A stretch of 64,000 nt of DNA from DATBJG01 sp963790545 (GTDB lineage: Bacteria > Acidobacteriota > Vicinamibacteria > Vicinamibacterales > JAMQPK01), in NCBI GenBank assembly GCA_963790545.1, contig CAWBPA010000017.1, positions 1,240,001-1,304,000 of the forward strand, in the 5' to 3' direction. The notes below the pieces were generated by a model. The model ran no database searches, was not told where the DNA came from, and saw nothing but the letters and a program-made list of their open reading frames with translations. Position numbers and translations under genes: made by a program. Below, piece by piece: positions 37,389 to 46,307 of the stretch (the first letter of the stretch is position 1; each line of letters begins with the position of its first letter).

Positions 37389-38389
37389 TATTGGGCCGCC
37401 TTTTCTTCGTCGCGTGCCACCTCGAGCATGTTCTTCAGGCCGTAGTTCCCTTCGTGGCAGGCGTACTCGTAAATCAACCCTTCGCTGGGCCTCATTGGAA
37501 ACGCCGCAGTCCACGGTGTACTCCAGGTGGTGGGATCTTCGACGGTCACCTGGAACCCAATGGTGTCGGCATCAAGACGCGTGAAACGTTCAACGAGCTT
37601 GAGATTGCGGCTCGCACCTCTGTAGTTCGTTTTGCTCGAGAAGTTTGTGGTCTCGACAACGAGCGTATTGCCTTCCCAACGGCCGCGCGAGTCCCCCAAC
37701 ATTGGTCGAATGTCAGACCCCACGTGCTCCCGGTCGAGAGGAATGATGCGAACGTCGTGCACCATCTCGTGCAGGATCGCCACGTAGCCGGGTGACTGGA
37801 AGATGTGGATGTTGTTGTTGTACAGCCCGGGAAGAATCGCGGTGGGAAGGCCCCAGGTGATGCATCGTTCGAGCAAACTGCGATCTTCGGGGGAGTCGGC
37901 ACGTCCGCCTTCACGACTTGCGACGCCACGTGCTCCCATCCGTGCCTGCGCTCCCGGCGTGAGGGCTGGAATGCGACCGTCGGCCGGATCGACGATGAGT
38001 GAGGTGCGTCGGTCCTCGAGCACGCGTCTTCCAGGATCTGTCCAGTACGGGGCATGCACGGTCGTTGCAGGGACCGTCTCGTCCGGCGGCTCGTCCAGGC
38101 GCTTCGCCGCCCGTTTTTCGAGCGCCGCGGCTTCTTCACTGGTGAGGAATTCGCGATTCCCGAGGTCCCGTGGTCGTTCGAGCGGTGTAATCGTCCGGTA
38201 GTCCCAGACACCCTGCAGGTCGGGGTCACCCCACGATGTGCGTGGAGGCGTCCAGTCGCCCGTGGCAGATCCGGCTTTCGGCGCCAGGGCTTGCGTGCCG
38301 GAGCTTTGTGCGGTGACGGAACTGGATGCACACGCCAGCAGTCCAGCTATTCCGACAATCCAGCACAGCGACCCGAGATTTCGCCTCAT
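37388..38389 (-). CDS. 'PWGDPDLQG' family lipoprotein 5
   Basis: Intact, 333 residues. MRRNLGSLCWIVGIAGLLACASS ends in a clear lipobox (LLAC), so this member is lipid-anchored. Family blocks: TSWGDPDLQGVWDYRTITPL, LIVDPADGRIPALTPGAQ, SLLERCITWGLPTAILPG, GDSRGRWEGNTLVVETTNF, RFTRLDADTIGFQVTVEDP, YEYACHEGNYGLKNMLEV. The IIPLDGRPHL block is shortened to IIPLDREHVGS. The start at 38389 has AGGAGAGG six bases upstream. First gene of the operon. Confidence 0.85.
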   Translation of the reverse strand: MRRNLGSLCWIVGIAGLLACASSSVTAQSSGTQALAPKAGSATGDWTPPRTSWGDPDLQGVWDYRTITPLERPRDLGNREFLTSEEAAALEKRAAKRLDEPPDETVPATTVHAPYWTDPGRRVLEDRRTSLIVDPADGRIPALTPGAQARMGARGVASREGGRADSPEDRSLLERCITWGLPTAILPGLYNNNIHIFQSPGYVAILHEMVHDVRIIPLDREHVGSDIRPMLGDSRGRWEGNTLVVETTNFSSKTNYRGASRNLKLVERFTRLDADTIGFQVTVEDPTTWSTPWTAAFPMRPSEGLIYEYACHEGNYGLKNMLEVARDEEKAAQ

Positions 38390-38524
38390 GATGAGCCTCT
38401 CCTGACGGTCCAACCGCTGTTTCCAACCGCACCGGTGTCGTGTGCACAGCCTGCTAAGTCTCTTTTGTAGCGATCCTAGCAGGTTGTCGAGAAGGCCAGC
38501 AACTGAATTGGCGTCACGATCGGG

Positions 38525-39400
38525 TCAGCGCTCACCGCTCCGTTTCGCACGAATCACGTGTGCCGCCTGCTCGGCGGCTTCCCTGACGAGAAACCCGATT
38601 TTCGGGCGGGACGCTTCCAAATCGACCGCCAGCCCGTGTCGCCGCAGTTCCTCGGAAGTGGTCGGACCGATCGAGGCCATGGCCGTACGCGCGAGCGCAG
38701 CCCTCGCCTCGGTTTCGAGCCCCATCTCTTCGACGATCTGCCAGAAATGCACGACCTGCACGCTCGTGGTCCAGACGACCACATCCACCTCACGACGAGA
38801 GACGGCGGTCGCAGCTTTTCGCAGTGGCTCGACATCTTCCGGCAAGGCCCACCGGTAAATCGGCACCGGTGTGACCTCGGCCCCCCTTGCCCGAAGCGCT
38901 TGCAAGAGATCGACATTGGAAACGCCGTACTCCTGAATGGCGATGCGCGAACCTTGCAGAGGTTGTGTGGCTGCAACGCCTGCTTCCTTGACCAGCCCCG
39001 CGTCGATGGCTGCCAGCAACTCGTGCCACGTGTTGGGCTCCGGTGCGGCGACCCATACCGGAACCTGCAACTCGCGAAGGACGGCCAGCGGCTTTGGACC
39101 GCGCGCGACCACCTTGACACGCGCGAGAGCCTCCACAAGAACGTCGCGTGGGCAGGTGTGCGCCACGAGCTCGAGAAGCGCACGAGTGCCGACACCGGTG
39201 AGAAAAATGACGAAGTCGAACCCGCCAGCGAGGAGGCGCGCGGCAAAGTCGCTGGCTGCGACGTTCGATTCGAGCGGAACTTCGCGCAGCGCGGGGGCAC
39301 TGAACGGCTGCCCGCCATATGAGGAGATCAGTGAGGCAAGCTCGGTCGCACGACGGCTTTCGAAAGTCAGTACGCGAAGGCCGTCGAAGCTGGGCGTCAA
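38525..39400 (-). CDS. hemD: Uroporphyrinogen-III synthase
   Basis: Intact, 291 residues from TTG 39400. HemD closes hydroxymethylbilane to uroporphyrinogen III in haem and sirohaem synthesis. Two Rossmann-like lobes are recognisable: GLRVLTFESRRATELASLI and DFVIFLTGVGTRALLELV, with RIAIQEYGVSNVDLLQALRA, VVWTTSVQVVHFWQIVEEM and ASIGPTTSEELRRHGLAVDL near the C-terminus. No other haem gene is adjacent. A haem supply is relevant to the many c-type cytochromes in the window. The start codon is uncertain. Confidence 0.87.
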   Translation of the reverse strand: MTPSFDGLRVLTFESRRATELASLISSYGGQPFSAPALREVPLESNVAASDFAARLLAGGFDFVIFLTGVGTRALLELVAHTCPRDVLVEALARVKVVARGPKPLAVLRELQVPVWVAAPEPNTWHELLAAIDAGLVKEAGVAATQPLQGSRIAIQEYGVSNVDLLQALRARGAEVTPVPIYRWALPEDVEPLRKAATAVSRREVDVVVWTTSVQVVHFWQIVEEMGLETEARAALARTAMASIGPTTSEELRRHGLAVDLEASRPKIGFLVREAAEQAAHVIRAKRSGER

Positions 39401-39434
39401 GACCAGGCCACGATACCAGAAATCGCGGCGGGAA

Positions 39435-39456
39435 CGCGGGGGCTAAAGCCCCCGCG
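39435..39456. repeat. REP-like hairpin (stem CGCGGGGGC, loop TAAA)
   Basis: Stem CGCGGGGGC/GCCCCCGCG with TAAA loop, followed by CTACGC. It lies between hemD and the BON gene. Confidence 0.7.
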
Positions 39457-39490
39457 CTACGCTGTACCCATCTGACTACCTGGGTCGAAA

Positions 39491-40011
39491 CTACTGTTTC
39501 TTGCCCCCCACGATCTCCAACGCGTTTACCACTTCTTTGACACCTTCAGTCTTTTGCGCCATCTCACCAATGCGCGTCTTCTCTGCCTGAGAATTGACTT
39601 CGCCCTTGATCGTGACCACGCCGTTATTCACGTCGAAGTTGATGTCGCGACCGTCAAAGGCCTTATCGTTCGCAAGATTGTTCAGCCGCTCGCGAATCGC
39701 GCCATCGAAGTCGTCCGCCAGCTTTTCGGGCGCACCTTCCACTGTCAGCTCGTTCACCACCTGACCGGTGGTTCCGACGGCTCGAGTGGCGACCGATTCC
39801 GCCTGGGCGCGCTCGGCACTCGAATCCACTGCACCCTTCAGATGCAGCAGTTTCGCGTCACTGTCCCAGTCGACATTCACATCCTCGATTTGGCCTCATC
39901 GAGCGCCTTCGTGACCTCGTCCTTCGGATTCGGCCCCGTGTTGCACGCGATGACAGCGGTGCTCAGAACCGTCGCCAAGACGATCAGGAGCAGTCGATTG
40001 ATTCGTTCCAT
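39491..40011 (-). CDS. BON-domain lipoprotein (one frameshift)
   Basis: MERINRLLLIVLATVLSTAVIACNTG is a lipoprotein signal (VIAC). Two BON domains follow: VNVDWDSDAKLLHLKGAVDS with AESVATRAVG, and GRDINFDVNNGVVTIKGEVN with VKEVVNALEIVGGKKQ. BON proteins bind membranes and help envelope stress resistance. One A appears missing from a run of A near 39893: restoring it reads EAKIEDVNVDWD. GAGGAGG eight bases upstream supports ATG 40011. About 173 residues. Confidence 0.85.
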
Positions 40012-40262
40012 CAGATGTGCCTCCTCAAAGAATTGATGTCCCTCTCGAACTGAAGCAAACTTCGGACCCGTCCACAGATCGCTGTAGAGGAACAAAAGTC
40101 GCTCCGCACATGTCGTGAATCACAACACTTCCGCCAGATCGATTAGAATGCCGCCCGATCATCATTCTTAAGTGCGTTGTGGGCCCACCCCACAACCTGT
40201 AACCTCGCAGTGTTGCTGCTCGGTACTGCTTGCAGGGCTCGCATGTTTCAATCGAGGTCACT

Positions 40263-42125
40263 GTGAAACACCTACGCTGGATCCTCGTCGCGGTCGTCTT
40301 CTTTTGGACACTCCCCGCCTGGGCTCAGGCGACAGCGGTGACGGAAGGCGAACGCGTCTACAAGCAGCACTGCGCGCGATGCCACGACGGATCGATGCCG
40401 CGGATGCCAAACCGTGACGCGCTCAGACAACTCACACCGGAGGCGATCGACAACTCGCTGAGCTCCTTTACCATGCGAAGGCAGGGAGCGGCTCTTCGAC
40501 CCGCAGAACGGCGAGCCGTCGCCGAATATGTGTCCGGAGCACCCTCCGGTTCGTATCGAGCGCCGCTGGACCTCATTCCAAAGAGCGCGTATTGCGACCC
40601 GGGTGTGTCGAAGAAAACGGCTGCCGCAGCTGCAGGCGCTGGCCCGTCAGCCGGGTGGAACGGATGGGGCGCCAACCTCCAGAACACACGCCTGCAGTCG
40701 CGTGAAGCCGCGGGGCTGACGGCACCCGACGTGCCGCGGTTGAAGCTGAAGTGGGCATTCGGCTTTCCGGGCGCGTCCGCGTCTGGATCGCAAGCGACGG
40801 TCGCGGGGGGACTCCTGTTCGTTGGAAGTCGCAACGGGATGCTGTATGCGCTCAACGCTGCGACGGGATGCATCCATTGGACGTTCGAGGCGGATGCGGG
40901 CATCCGTTCGACCCCGTTTGTTGGAGCGGCAGATGGCGGCGGCCAAACCGTCTTCTTTGGCGATGCACATGCGCAGGTCTACGCGCTCAACGTCCTGGAC
41001 GGCAAGCCTCGATGGAAAGTGAAAGTTGACGATCATCTCGATGCCATGATCACCGGTGCCACGGTTTTGCACCAGGGCCGTTTGTACGTCCCGGTGTCGT
41101 CGCTCGAGGAAGGCTCGGGTGGCATGCCTGCGTACGAATGTTGCACCTTCCGGGGGAGCGTCGTCTCGCTCGATGCCGCGTCGGGACAGCAAGTGTGGAA
41201 GACCCATACGATTCCGGAAGCTCCCACCAGAAGAGCCAAGAATCCCATCGGGACCGAGCTCTGGGGGCCATCCGGAGCGGCAGTCTGGTCAGCGCCCACG
41301 TTGGATCCCGATCGAAACAGGTTGTTCATTACGACCGGCGACAGTTACTCCAATCCCGTCGCACCGTCGAGCGATGCGGTCATGGCGCTCGCGATGGACA
41401 CGGGACGGATTCTCTGGGTGCGGCAGACTCTTGCCGGTGATGCGTGGAATCTCGCGTGCCTGGAGCAGAATCCCGAGGGTCGTGCGAACTGTCCGGACGC
41501 GAAGGCGCCGGACTTCGACTTTGGCAGCTCCCCGGTTCTTGCCACGGTGGACAACGGTCGGCGTCTGCTGCTAGCCGGTCAGAAATCGGGCATGCTGTAT
41601 GCCTTCAATCCGGACGATGGAGCCCCCGTCTGGGAAATACGTGCTGGCGATGGCGGCGTGCTGGGTGGCATTGAATGGGGTTTCGCTGTTGACCCCACAA
41701 GCGCTTACATCTCTCTCTCGAGCGCCTTCGAAAAGAAGCCGGGTGAGGCCGGGGGGATGCTCGCGGTGCGGCTGGCCAATGGACAGACCGAGTGGCGCAC
41801 TCCGCCACCGAAGGATACGTGTGGCACGCGGACGGGCTGCAACACCGGACAGCCCGGCGCCGTCACGGCGATTCCGGGAGTGATCTTCTCGGGAAGTCTC
41901 GACGGACATTTCCGCGCGTATGAAGCCGAGACCGGCCGTGCGATCTGGGATGTCGATACGACCAGCGACACCAAAACCATCAACAGCGTCCCGGCTCGCG
42001 GTGGTTCGCTCAACGGGCCCGGCGCGACGGTTGCCGGCGGGATGGTCTATGTGAGTTCGGGGTACGGCGCGCTGGGCTTTATGCCCGGGAACCTGCTACT
42101 GGCTTATTCAGTGGATGGAAAGTAG
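40263..42125 (+). CDS. PQQ-type beta-propeller dehydrogenase with N-terminal cytochrome c domain (polyvinyl-alcohol-dehydrogenase-like)
   Basis: Intact, 620 residues from GTG 40263 (GAGG five bases upstream). Signal peptide VKHLRWILVAVVFFWTLPAW. A cytochrome c domain has one CxxCH (YKQHCARCHDGSMPRMPNRD). An eight-bladed PQQ propeller follows with repeated W-motifs: GSRNGMLYALNAATGCIHW, GDAHAQVYALNVLDGKPRW, GSVVSLDAASGQQVWKTHT, LLAGQKSGMLYAFNPDDGAP, GSLDGHFRAYEAETGRAIWD. It matches the layout of fused haem-PQQ alcohol/PVA dehydrogenases, which oxidise alcohols in the periplasm and pass electrons to haem. Convergent with the cytochrome gene at 42154. Confidence 0.88.
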   Translation: MKHLRWILVAVVFFWTLPAWAQATAVTEGERVYKQHCARCHDGSMPRMPNRDALRQLTPEAIDNSLSSFTMRRQGAALRPAERRAVAEYVSGAPSGSYRAPLDLIPKSAYCDPGVSKKTAAAAAGAGPSAGWNGWGANLQNTRLQSREAAGLTAPDVPRLKLKWAFGFPGASASGSQATVAGGLLFVGSRNGMLYALNAATGCIHWTFEADAGIRSTPFVGAADGGGQTVFFGDAHAQVYALNVLDGKPRWKVKVDDHLDAMITGATVLHQGRLYVPVSSLEEGSGGMPAYECCTFRGSVVSLDAASGQQVWKTHTIPEAPTRRAKNPIGTELWGPSGAAVWSAPTLDPDRNRLFITTGDSYSNPVAPSSDAVMALAMDTGRILWVRQTLAGDAWNLACLEQNPEGRANCPDAKAPDFDFGSSPVLATVDNGRRLLLAGQKSGMLYAFNPDDGAPVWEIRAGDGGVLGGIEWGFAVDPTSAYISLSSAFEKKPGEAGGMLAVRLANGQTEWRTPPPKDTCGTRTGCNTGQPGAVTAIPGVIFSGSLDGHFRAYEAETGRAIWDVDTTSDTKTINSVPARGGSLNGPGATVAGGMVYVSSGYGALGFMPGNLLLAYSVDGK

Positions 42126-42153
42126 GAGGAGTTTTCAGAACTGAAACCCGCCT

Positions 42154-43137
42154 CTAACGCCGAGGGTAATAAACGCTGTCCACGGGGACCGGTTCGGTGC
42201 GGTAATCCTGATCCTTGAACGGATACGACGGACGAGGCTTCGATGTAATGAACGCGGCGAGCAGCTGCGCCTCTTCGTCAGTGAGACTTCCCGGATCGAG
42301 GTACGGCATTGAGTAGCGAATGATACCTGCCAGCGTATAAATGCGTGCCGCCCCAGCGCCGTCGTTCCAGGAATCGGGCCCCCACAGCGGGCCGGGCTTC
42401 TTGTCGCCAATCGCGACGCCCTGTCCGTCGGCGCCATGGCAATTGGTGCACCGTTCCATGAACAGCGCCTCGCCCTTCCGCGAATCGAGTTGCGCCACCG
42501 GAATCAAGCTCGCCCGCGCAATCGTATTCTGACCGCGCCACGTGGGATTGCTGCCGACCTCGTATCCACGGGCCAGCCAGGTGATGTAGGCCGACAGCGC
42601 GAGAACCTCTTTCGATGTGGTCGACGGGAGCAGCTCTCCTGCTGGCTCGTCCACGTCCTGTTCGCCGTCCTTCTCTATCATGCCGGTGGCGTTCTGACTG
42701 CGCAGGAAACAATCCACGATACGGTCGCCGAGCGTGTAAAGACGCCCCGAGCGCCTGTTGTATTCGGGAAACATTCCGGCAATGCCGACAAGCGGCAGCG
42801 ACCGTTCTCGCTGACCGCCATTCAAATGGCAGTTGTTGCACGAGACTTTGCTGGGTGTGAATCGAGGCGCCTCGGCGGGTGTATTCGTGAAAATTCGGAA
42901 TCCCCACCGAATGTCGGCCGACAACCGCGAATCATCCAAGGTGGGATCCGTCAGTGGATTCTTCGGGAAGTCCCAGGCGGTGACCATAGTGGTTCGCGAC
43001 GGGACGAGTGGACCTGCGAGTTCGTATCGCGCGGACCTCGGCCTCCCGGTGTCGCCACCGGGCGAGCAGCAGACTGCACCCGCCAACACAAGGGCCGAGG
43101 CGACTCCCCGAAGGTGGCACCACCTCAAAGAGATCAC
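42154..43137 (-). CDS. Dihaem c-type cytochrome, thiosulfate dehydrogenase (TsdA)-like
   Basis: Intact, 327 residues from GTG 43137. The N-terminus VASALVLAGAVCCSPGG looks like an export signal, possibly a lipoprotein. Two haem motifs: VSCNNCHLNGGQRERSLPLV and RCTNCHGADGQGVAIGDKKP. Between them the phrase LYTLGDRIVDCFLRSQNATG closely follows the TsdA pattern (edRINxCFxRSxNG). This supports a thiosulfate/tetrathionate-type dihaem cytochrome, although other dihaem cytochromes share the fold. TsdA has a Cys axial ligand in the first haem region; I could not place it with certainty. Divergent from the DsrE-like gene. Confidence 0.82.
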   Translation of the reverse strand: MISLRWCHLRGVASALVLAGAVCCSPGGDTGRPRSARYELAGPLVPSRTTMVTAWDFPKNPLTDPTLDDSRLSADIRWGFRIFTNTPAEAPRFTPSKVSCNNCHLNGGQRERSLPLVGIAGMFPEYNRRSGRLYTLGDRIVDCFLRSQNATGMIEKDGEQDVDEPAGELLPSTTSKEVLALSAYITWLARGYEVGSNPTWRGQNTIARASLIPVAQLDSRKGEALFMERCTNCHGADGQGVAIGDKKPGPLWGPDSWNDGAGAARIYTLAGIIRYSMPYLDPGSLTDEEAQLLAAFITSKPRPSYPFKDQDYRTEPVPVDSVYYPRR

Positions 43138-43202
43138 AGCAGTAGCCTAATATGAATGAGGCGCGGTTCTTGTGCAAACTCTCCAAGGAAAGCGAGGTAT
43201 TT

Positions 43203-43901
43203 ATGATGGACCCGGCGCTGGCTCGTCGTTCCTTCCTCTCCCGGTTTGGCACGGGCCTCACCGTTTTGGGGGCTGCCCTGACCGGGAGTGCGGCAAAAAC
43301 GCAGGCGCAGTCAACCGCTGCTGGCCGCTGGCAGCCAATCCGGCACGCCCAGGACGATTGGCTGGATCAAGTCCCTGGGAAGCACCGGTTCCTCCTCGAC
43401 ACCACCACTCCTGACGGCCTGGGCGAGGCGCTGCTCTATACGAACAACTATTTCCTGGCGAATCAGAACGCGTACGGATTGGCCAACCCCGATCTGGCCG
43501 TCGTGATTGTCGTACGACATTTCTCGACGCCGTTTGCCTACAACGACGCGATGTGGGAAAAGTATGGGCGACCGCTGGCGTTACGCGTCAACTTCACCGA
43601 TCCCCAGACCAAACAACCACCCAGGCTCAATGTCTACAACTCGTCGGCGCACGTTGGGGCGCTCCCGAGTTTCGGCACGACACTCGATAGCGTGCTGAAG
43701 CGCGGTGTGCAGCTTGCGGTGTGTGAAATGGCCACGCGCTTTCTTGCTGGCGGAATTGCCGAGGCGACTGGTGGCACTGCCGACAGCGTCTACAAGGAGC
43801 TGGCGGCCAACCTCGTCGACAATTCACATCTGGTTCCCGCAGGGATTGTCGCCATCAACCGCGCACAAGAACGTGGATATGCGTTTGCCAAGGCAGGATG
43901 A
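43203..43901 (+). CDS. Tat-exported DsrE/DsrF-like protein
   Basis: Intact, 232 residues from ATG 43203 (GAGG five bases upstream). MMDPALARRSFLSRFGTGLT is a Tat signal (RRSFLSR). The body has LLYTNNYFLANQNAYGLANP, LAVVIVVRHFSTPFAYNDAM, VQLAVCEMATRFLAGGIAEA and HLVPAGIVAINRAQERGYAF. The last block is the usual C-terminus of DsrE-like proteins. Only one conserved Cys is seen (AVCEMA). DsrE folds handle protein-bound sulphur or act as small binding proteins. The divergent TsdA-like gene makes a sulphur link attractive but unproven. Confidence 0.72.
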   Translation: MMDPALARRSFLSRFGTGLTVLGAALTGSAAKTQAQSTAAGRWQPIRHAQDDWLDQVPGKHRFLLDTTTPDGLGEALLYTNNYFLANQNAYGLANPDLAVVIVVRHFSTPFAYNDAMWEKYGRPLALRVNFTDPQTKQPPRLNVYNSSAHVGALPSFGTTLDSVLKRGVQLAVCEMATRFLAGGIAEATGGTADSVYKELAANLVDNSHLVPAGIVAINRAQERGYAFAKAG

Positions 43902-43909
43902 GGTCGGCA

Positions 43910-44443
43910 CTACGGTGTCTTCGCTGCGTTTGGTACCGGGAGATCGCTTCCTGCCACACGGCGCTGAAATCTCCAGCGGCCGTCCTCGCGAATCAGCACG
44001 TCGTCGTAGTGGCCGGCCTGAGCAATCGTCGGTCGACCATCGGCGCCCGGCACCACGAAAGCCCAGCGTGACCACACATTGGCACGGTCGCCCTGGACGT
44101 CGATGGCAAAATTGGACAGCAGGTGATAGTTGTTGGCCCGGTTCGGCGCCGTGCCCATGTTCTTTTCCATGAACGCTTGAATGGCAGCCGGCCCCTGCAC
44201 ACTGCCGAACCCACCCGTCCAGGTCCCGTCCTTGGCAAACAAGCGTGAGTACGCACCAAAATCGCGAGCGTCGAGGAAGCGACCGTAGTCAAGCAGCAGA
44301 ATTCGAATCTCCTCGAGGTCCTCGAGACGTTGAACGCGTGCGGCAAGCGATCGTTCCTCTCCAGCACGCTGTGCGTGCCCAATGACTGGAACGAGACACA
44401 CGCCCAACAGGAACAGCAAGACTCTGTCTCGCCAAGTTGTCAT
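43910..44443 (-). CDS. Exported NTF2-like/SnoaL-like protein
   Basis: Intact, 177 residues from ATG 44443 (GGAAGG five bases upstream). MTTWRDRVLLFLLGVCLVPV is a signal peptide. The NTF2-like fold is marked by RVQRLEDLEEIRILLLDYGR, SRLFAKDGTWTGGFGSVQGP and ANNYHLLSNFAIDVQGDRAN, ending GHYDDVLIREDGRWRFQRR. Members range from isomerases and dehydratases to non-catalytic binding proteins. Convergent with the DsrE-like gene, eight bases apart. Confidence 0.85.
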   Translation of the reverse strand: MTTWRDRVLLFLLGVCLVPVIGHAQRAGEERSLAARVQRLEDLEEIRILLLDYGRFLDARDFGAYSRLFAKDGTWTGGFGSVQGPAAIQAFMEKNMGTAPNRANNYHLLSNFAIDVQGDRANVWSRWAFVVPGADGRPTIAQAGHYDDVLIREDGRWRFQRRVAGSDLPVPNAAKTP

Positions 44444-44514
44444 GTGATCCTTCCTGTTAAACAAGAGGTCAAGAGTTTAAGAGAACTGTTCAACAACCAC
44501 GACGTCACAAAGGC

Positions 44515-44610
44515 CACAACGCCAATCCTGACGTTCCTCGTGTGAATACGCAATTTGTGTGCGCCGTTTCCTTCGTGATCTTCGTGTGCTTCGTGGTTTT
44601 GACGACGAGA
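44515..44610. repeat. Short-period repeat, TTCGTGATCTTCGTGTGCTTCGTGG
   Basis: CACGAAG-type units (reverse: TTCGTG) in tandem between the NTF2-like gene and the dehydrogenase relic. Confidence 0.55.
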
Positions 44611-44619
44611 CCTGGCCCT

Positions 44620-45080
44620 CCCACGTTGGCCCTCAAAAGCAGCGCTCGGCTTCGCGCGTCCAGCGCGAAGGCATACCCTTCGCGGCTCGGACGCGGTCGT
44701 AAAGAATGCCGGCATCGATCACGTCGAGCATCCTGTATTCCCAGTTTTTCTCGCCAGTCTTCGGATCCAACGCCTGAATCCGCCGTACCCCTCATCCGGC
44801 CGACGCCGGTTGACGACAGGGCTCGGCAGCAGCCGCACGGGCAAGGCTGGAAGCGCGCCGGTATAGCGCCGACCTTCCTTGTACCTCGACCGGCCGCTTC
44901 GTGAACATCGAGTAGGGTCCATCCACGTTGGTACATAGAAGAGACCGTGGCACGGACTGAACGAGGGCGAAGACCAGTTGGTACCACCTGAACGCGGGAG
45001 ACACGAGCACACAAGTACTGGCTCGCACCTGGGATTCGACCTAGTCGAACCGGTCTTGGCCGGGCAGCCGAAGCATGTGT
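44620..45080 (-). pseudogene. Relic of a PQQ-dependent alcohol dehydrogenase (C-terminal fragment)
   Basis: Three frames together spell fragments typical of a quinoprotein alcohol dehydrogenase: SGGTNWSSPSFSPCHGLFYV, YKEGRRYTGALPALPV, PSPVVNRRRPDEGYG, and further on REGYAFALDARSRALLLRA. The frame changes about every 60-100 bases, and stops interrupt it. No N-terminal two thirds and no proper C-terminus remain; it ends at a CACGAAG repeat. This is genuine decay rather than a single error. It lies directly downstream of the MBL gene on the same strand. Confidence 0.7.
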
Positions 45081-45119
45081 GCTGACCCCTGTGACCTGCG
45101 CCCACACCGTGATGCCATC

Positions 45120-45905
45120 TCAGCGAGTGGTCTGCGCAAACGCCACGAGCGCCGCGTCGCCGTCTGCAGGACCAGAGTGCGCCGGGACAATCGCCTTGAC
45201 ACGAACACCGTCCTCCGTGAGACGCCGCTGCAATTGTGCAAGCGAGGCGCGATTCTCGGCGCGATCGTCGGTGACGAGCCACGGTGCGGGGCGAATCTCG
45301 CCCTTGCGGTTGATCTGTGCGGAGTCCCCGAGGAAGAGGACGTCGCCGTCTACGAGGTACGCCGCGCTTCCGGCGGTATGTCCGGGCATGGCATACACTC
45401 GGACCGATGCAGTCCCCACAGTAACTATCTCTCCGTCGCGCACAGTGCGAGTGACGGTGATGCCCGTCGGACTTGTCGGCATGAGCCAGCCCATCGGGCT
45501 CCTCGGTGCCTGGGTGCCTTCCGCGATCGGTTTCTCCGCCGCGAGCGCGATGACCTCTGTCTGAGGCAGGGCACGGATCGCGCCAATGTGATCGCCGTGA
45601 CCGTGGGTGAGGAACACCGCCTTGACCGCCTCCGGCGGCAGTTGTCGGCGCGTCAGTTCCGCGTTGATTGCTTGTCCCGTCTGGTCCTGCCCTGCATCGA
45701 TCAACACGAGCTCGCGCGGGCCGGCGGACACGACGCCGATGGCCGAGAAGCCGTCCATGACAATGCGAATATTGCCGATCTGACGGCCATCCTCGGTAGG
45801 CCTGAGCCCGACGAGCATCTGCGCAATCCCTGCGCCGAGAACCACGACAGCCAACATCACAATCACGCCGACGGCGACCAGCGCATGCTTGACGGGACTT
45901 TTCAT
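45120..45905 (-). CDS. Membrane-anchored MBL-fold metallohydrolase
   Basis: Intact, 261 residues. An N-terminal helix (HALVAVGVIVMLAVVVLGAG) anchors or exports it. The zinc motif is intact: AVFLTHGHGDHIGAIRALP; then MPGHTAGSAAYLVDGDVLFL, GDSAQINRKGEI and IVPAHSGPADGDAALV. GAGG four bases before the ATG at 45905. Likely a small-molecule hydrolase such as a lactonase-like or glyoxalase-II-like enzyme; the substrate cannot be told. Confidence 0.88.
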   Translation of the reverse strand: MKSPVKHALVAVGVIVMLAVVVLGAGIAQMLVGLRPTEDGRQIGNIRIVMDGFSAIGVVSAGPRELVLIDAGQDQTGQAINAELTRRQLPPEAVKAVFLTHGHGDHIGAIRALPQTEVIALAAEKPIAEGTQAPRSPMGWLMPTSPTGITVTRTVRDGEIVTVGTASVRVYAMPGHTAGSAAYLVDGDVLFLGDSAQINRKGEIRPAPWLVTDDRAENRASLAQLQRRLTEDGVRVKAIVPAHSGPADGDAALVAFAQTTR

Positions 45906-45983
45906 AGAACCTCACATTCGAGGGCCGGAGCACGGAGCGCGAGTTACCTGTCCATGTCTGTGGTCTGATCCTGTGCTATCAAG

Positions 45984-46307
45984 TCAGATCGCATCCTCGA
46001 GGCCAAGAGCCAGAATCAACGTTCGCCCGATGACCCGCATGGTGGCGGCATCGAGTGATCCGACGTATTTCACGAATCGGTCTTTGGGGACGGTCTGAAG
46101 GTTGTCGAGCTCCACGAACGACTCCTTCGGGAGATTGGCCTTGCGGCCAAGCGCAATCTCTGTTGGATAGCCCTTTCCGACCGAGGTAATCTCCGCGACG
46201 GTCAGCTTGTTGAGATGGGCGATGACGCCCTGCCGGGTGAGAATCAAGGCTGGCCGACGTCCGGAGCGCCCGCCGAGATCGAGCTGCCACACATCACCCC
46301 GGTTCAC
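45984..46307 (-). CDS. MazF/PemK-family toxin (endoribonuclease)
   Basis: Intact, 107 residues from GTG 46307, which overlaps the antitoxin stop (GTGA). MNRGDVWQLDLGGRSGRRPALILTR matches the MazF N-terminus (RGDVW, RPALIL). Later VAEITSVGKGYPTEIALG and LPKESFVELDNLQTVPKDRF fit the family. MazF toxins cut mRNA at short motifs; the upstream ribbon-helix-helix protein should neutralise it. Confidence 0.9.
   Translation of the reverse strand: MNRGDVWQLDLGGRSGRRPALILTRQGVIAHLNKLTVAEITSVGKGYPTEIALGRKANLPKESFVELDNLQTVPKDRFVKYVGSLDAATMRVIGRTLILALGLEDAI

Noticed and set aside
44719..45933. Minus-strand open frame of 404 codons
   Set aside because: Its first part is out of frame with the MBL gene it overlaps; only the last part is meaningful, as the alcohol-dehydrogenase relic.
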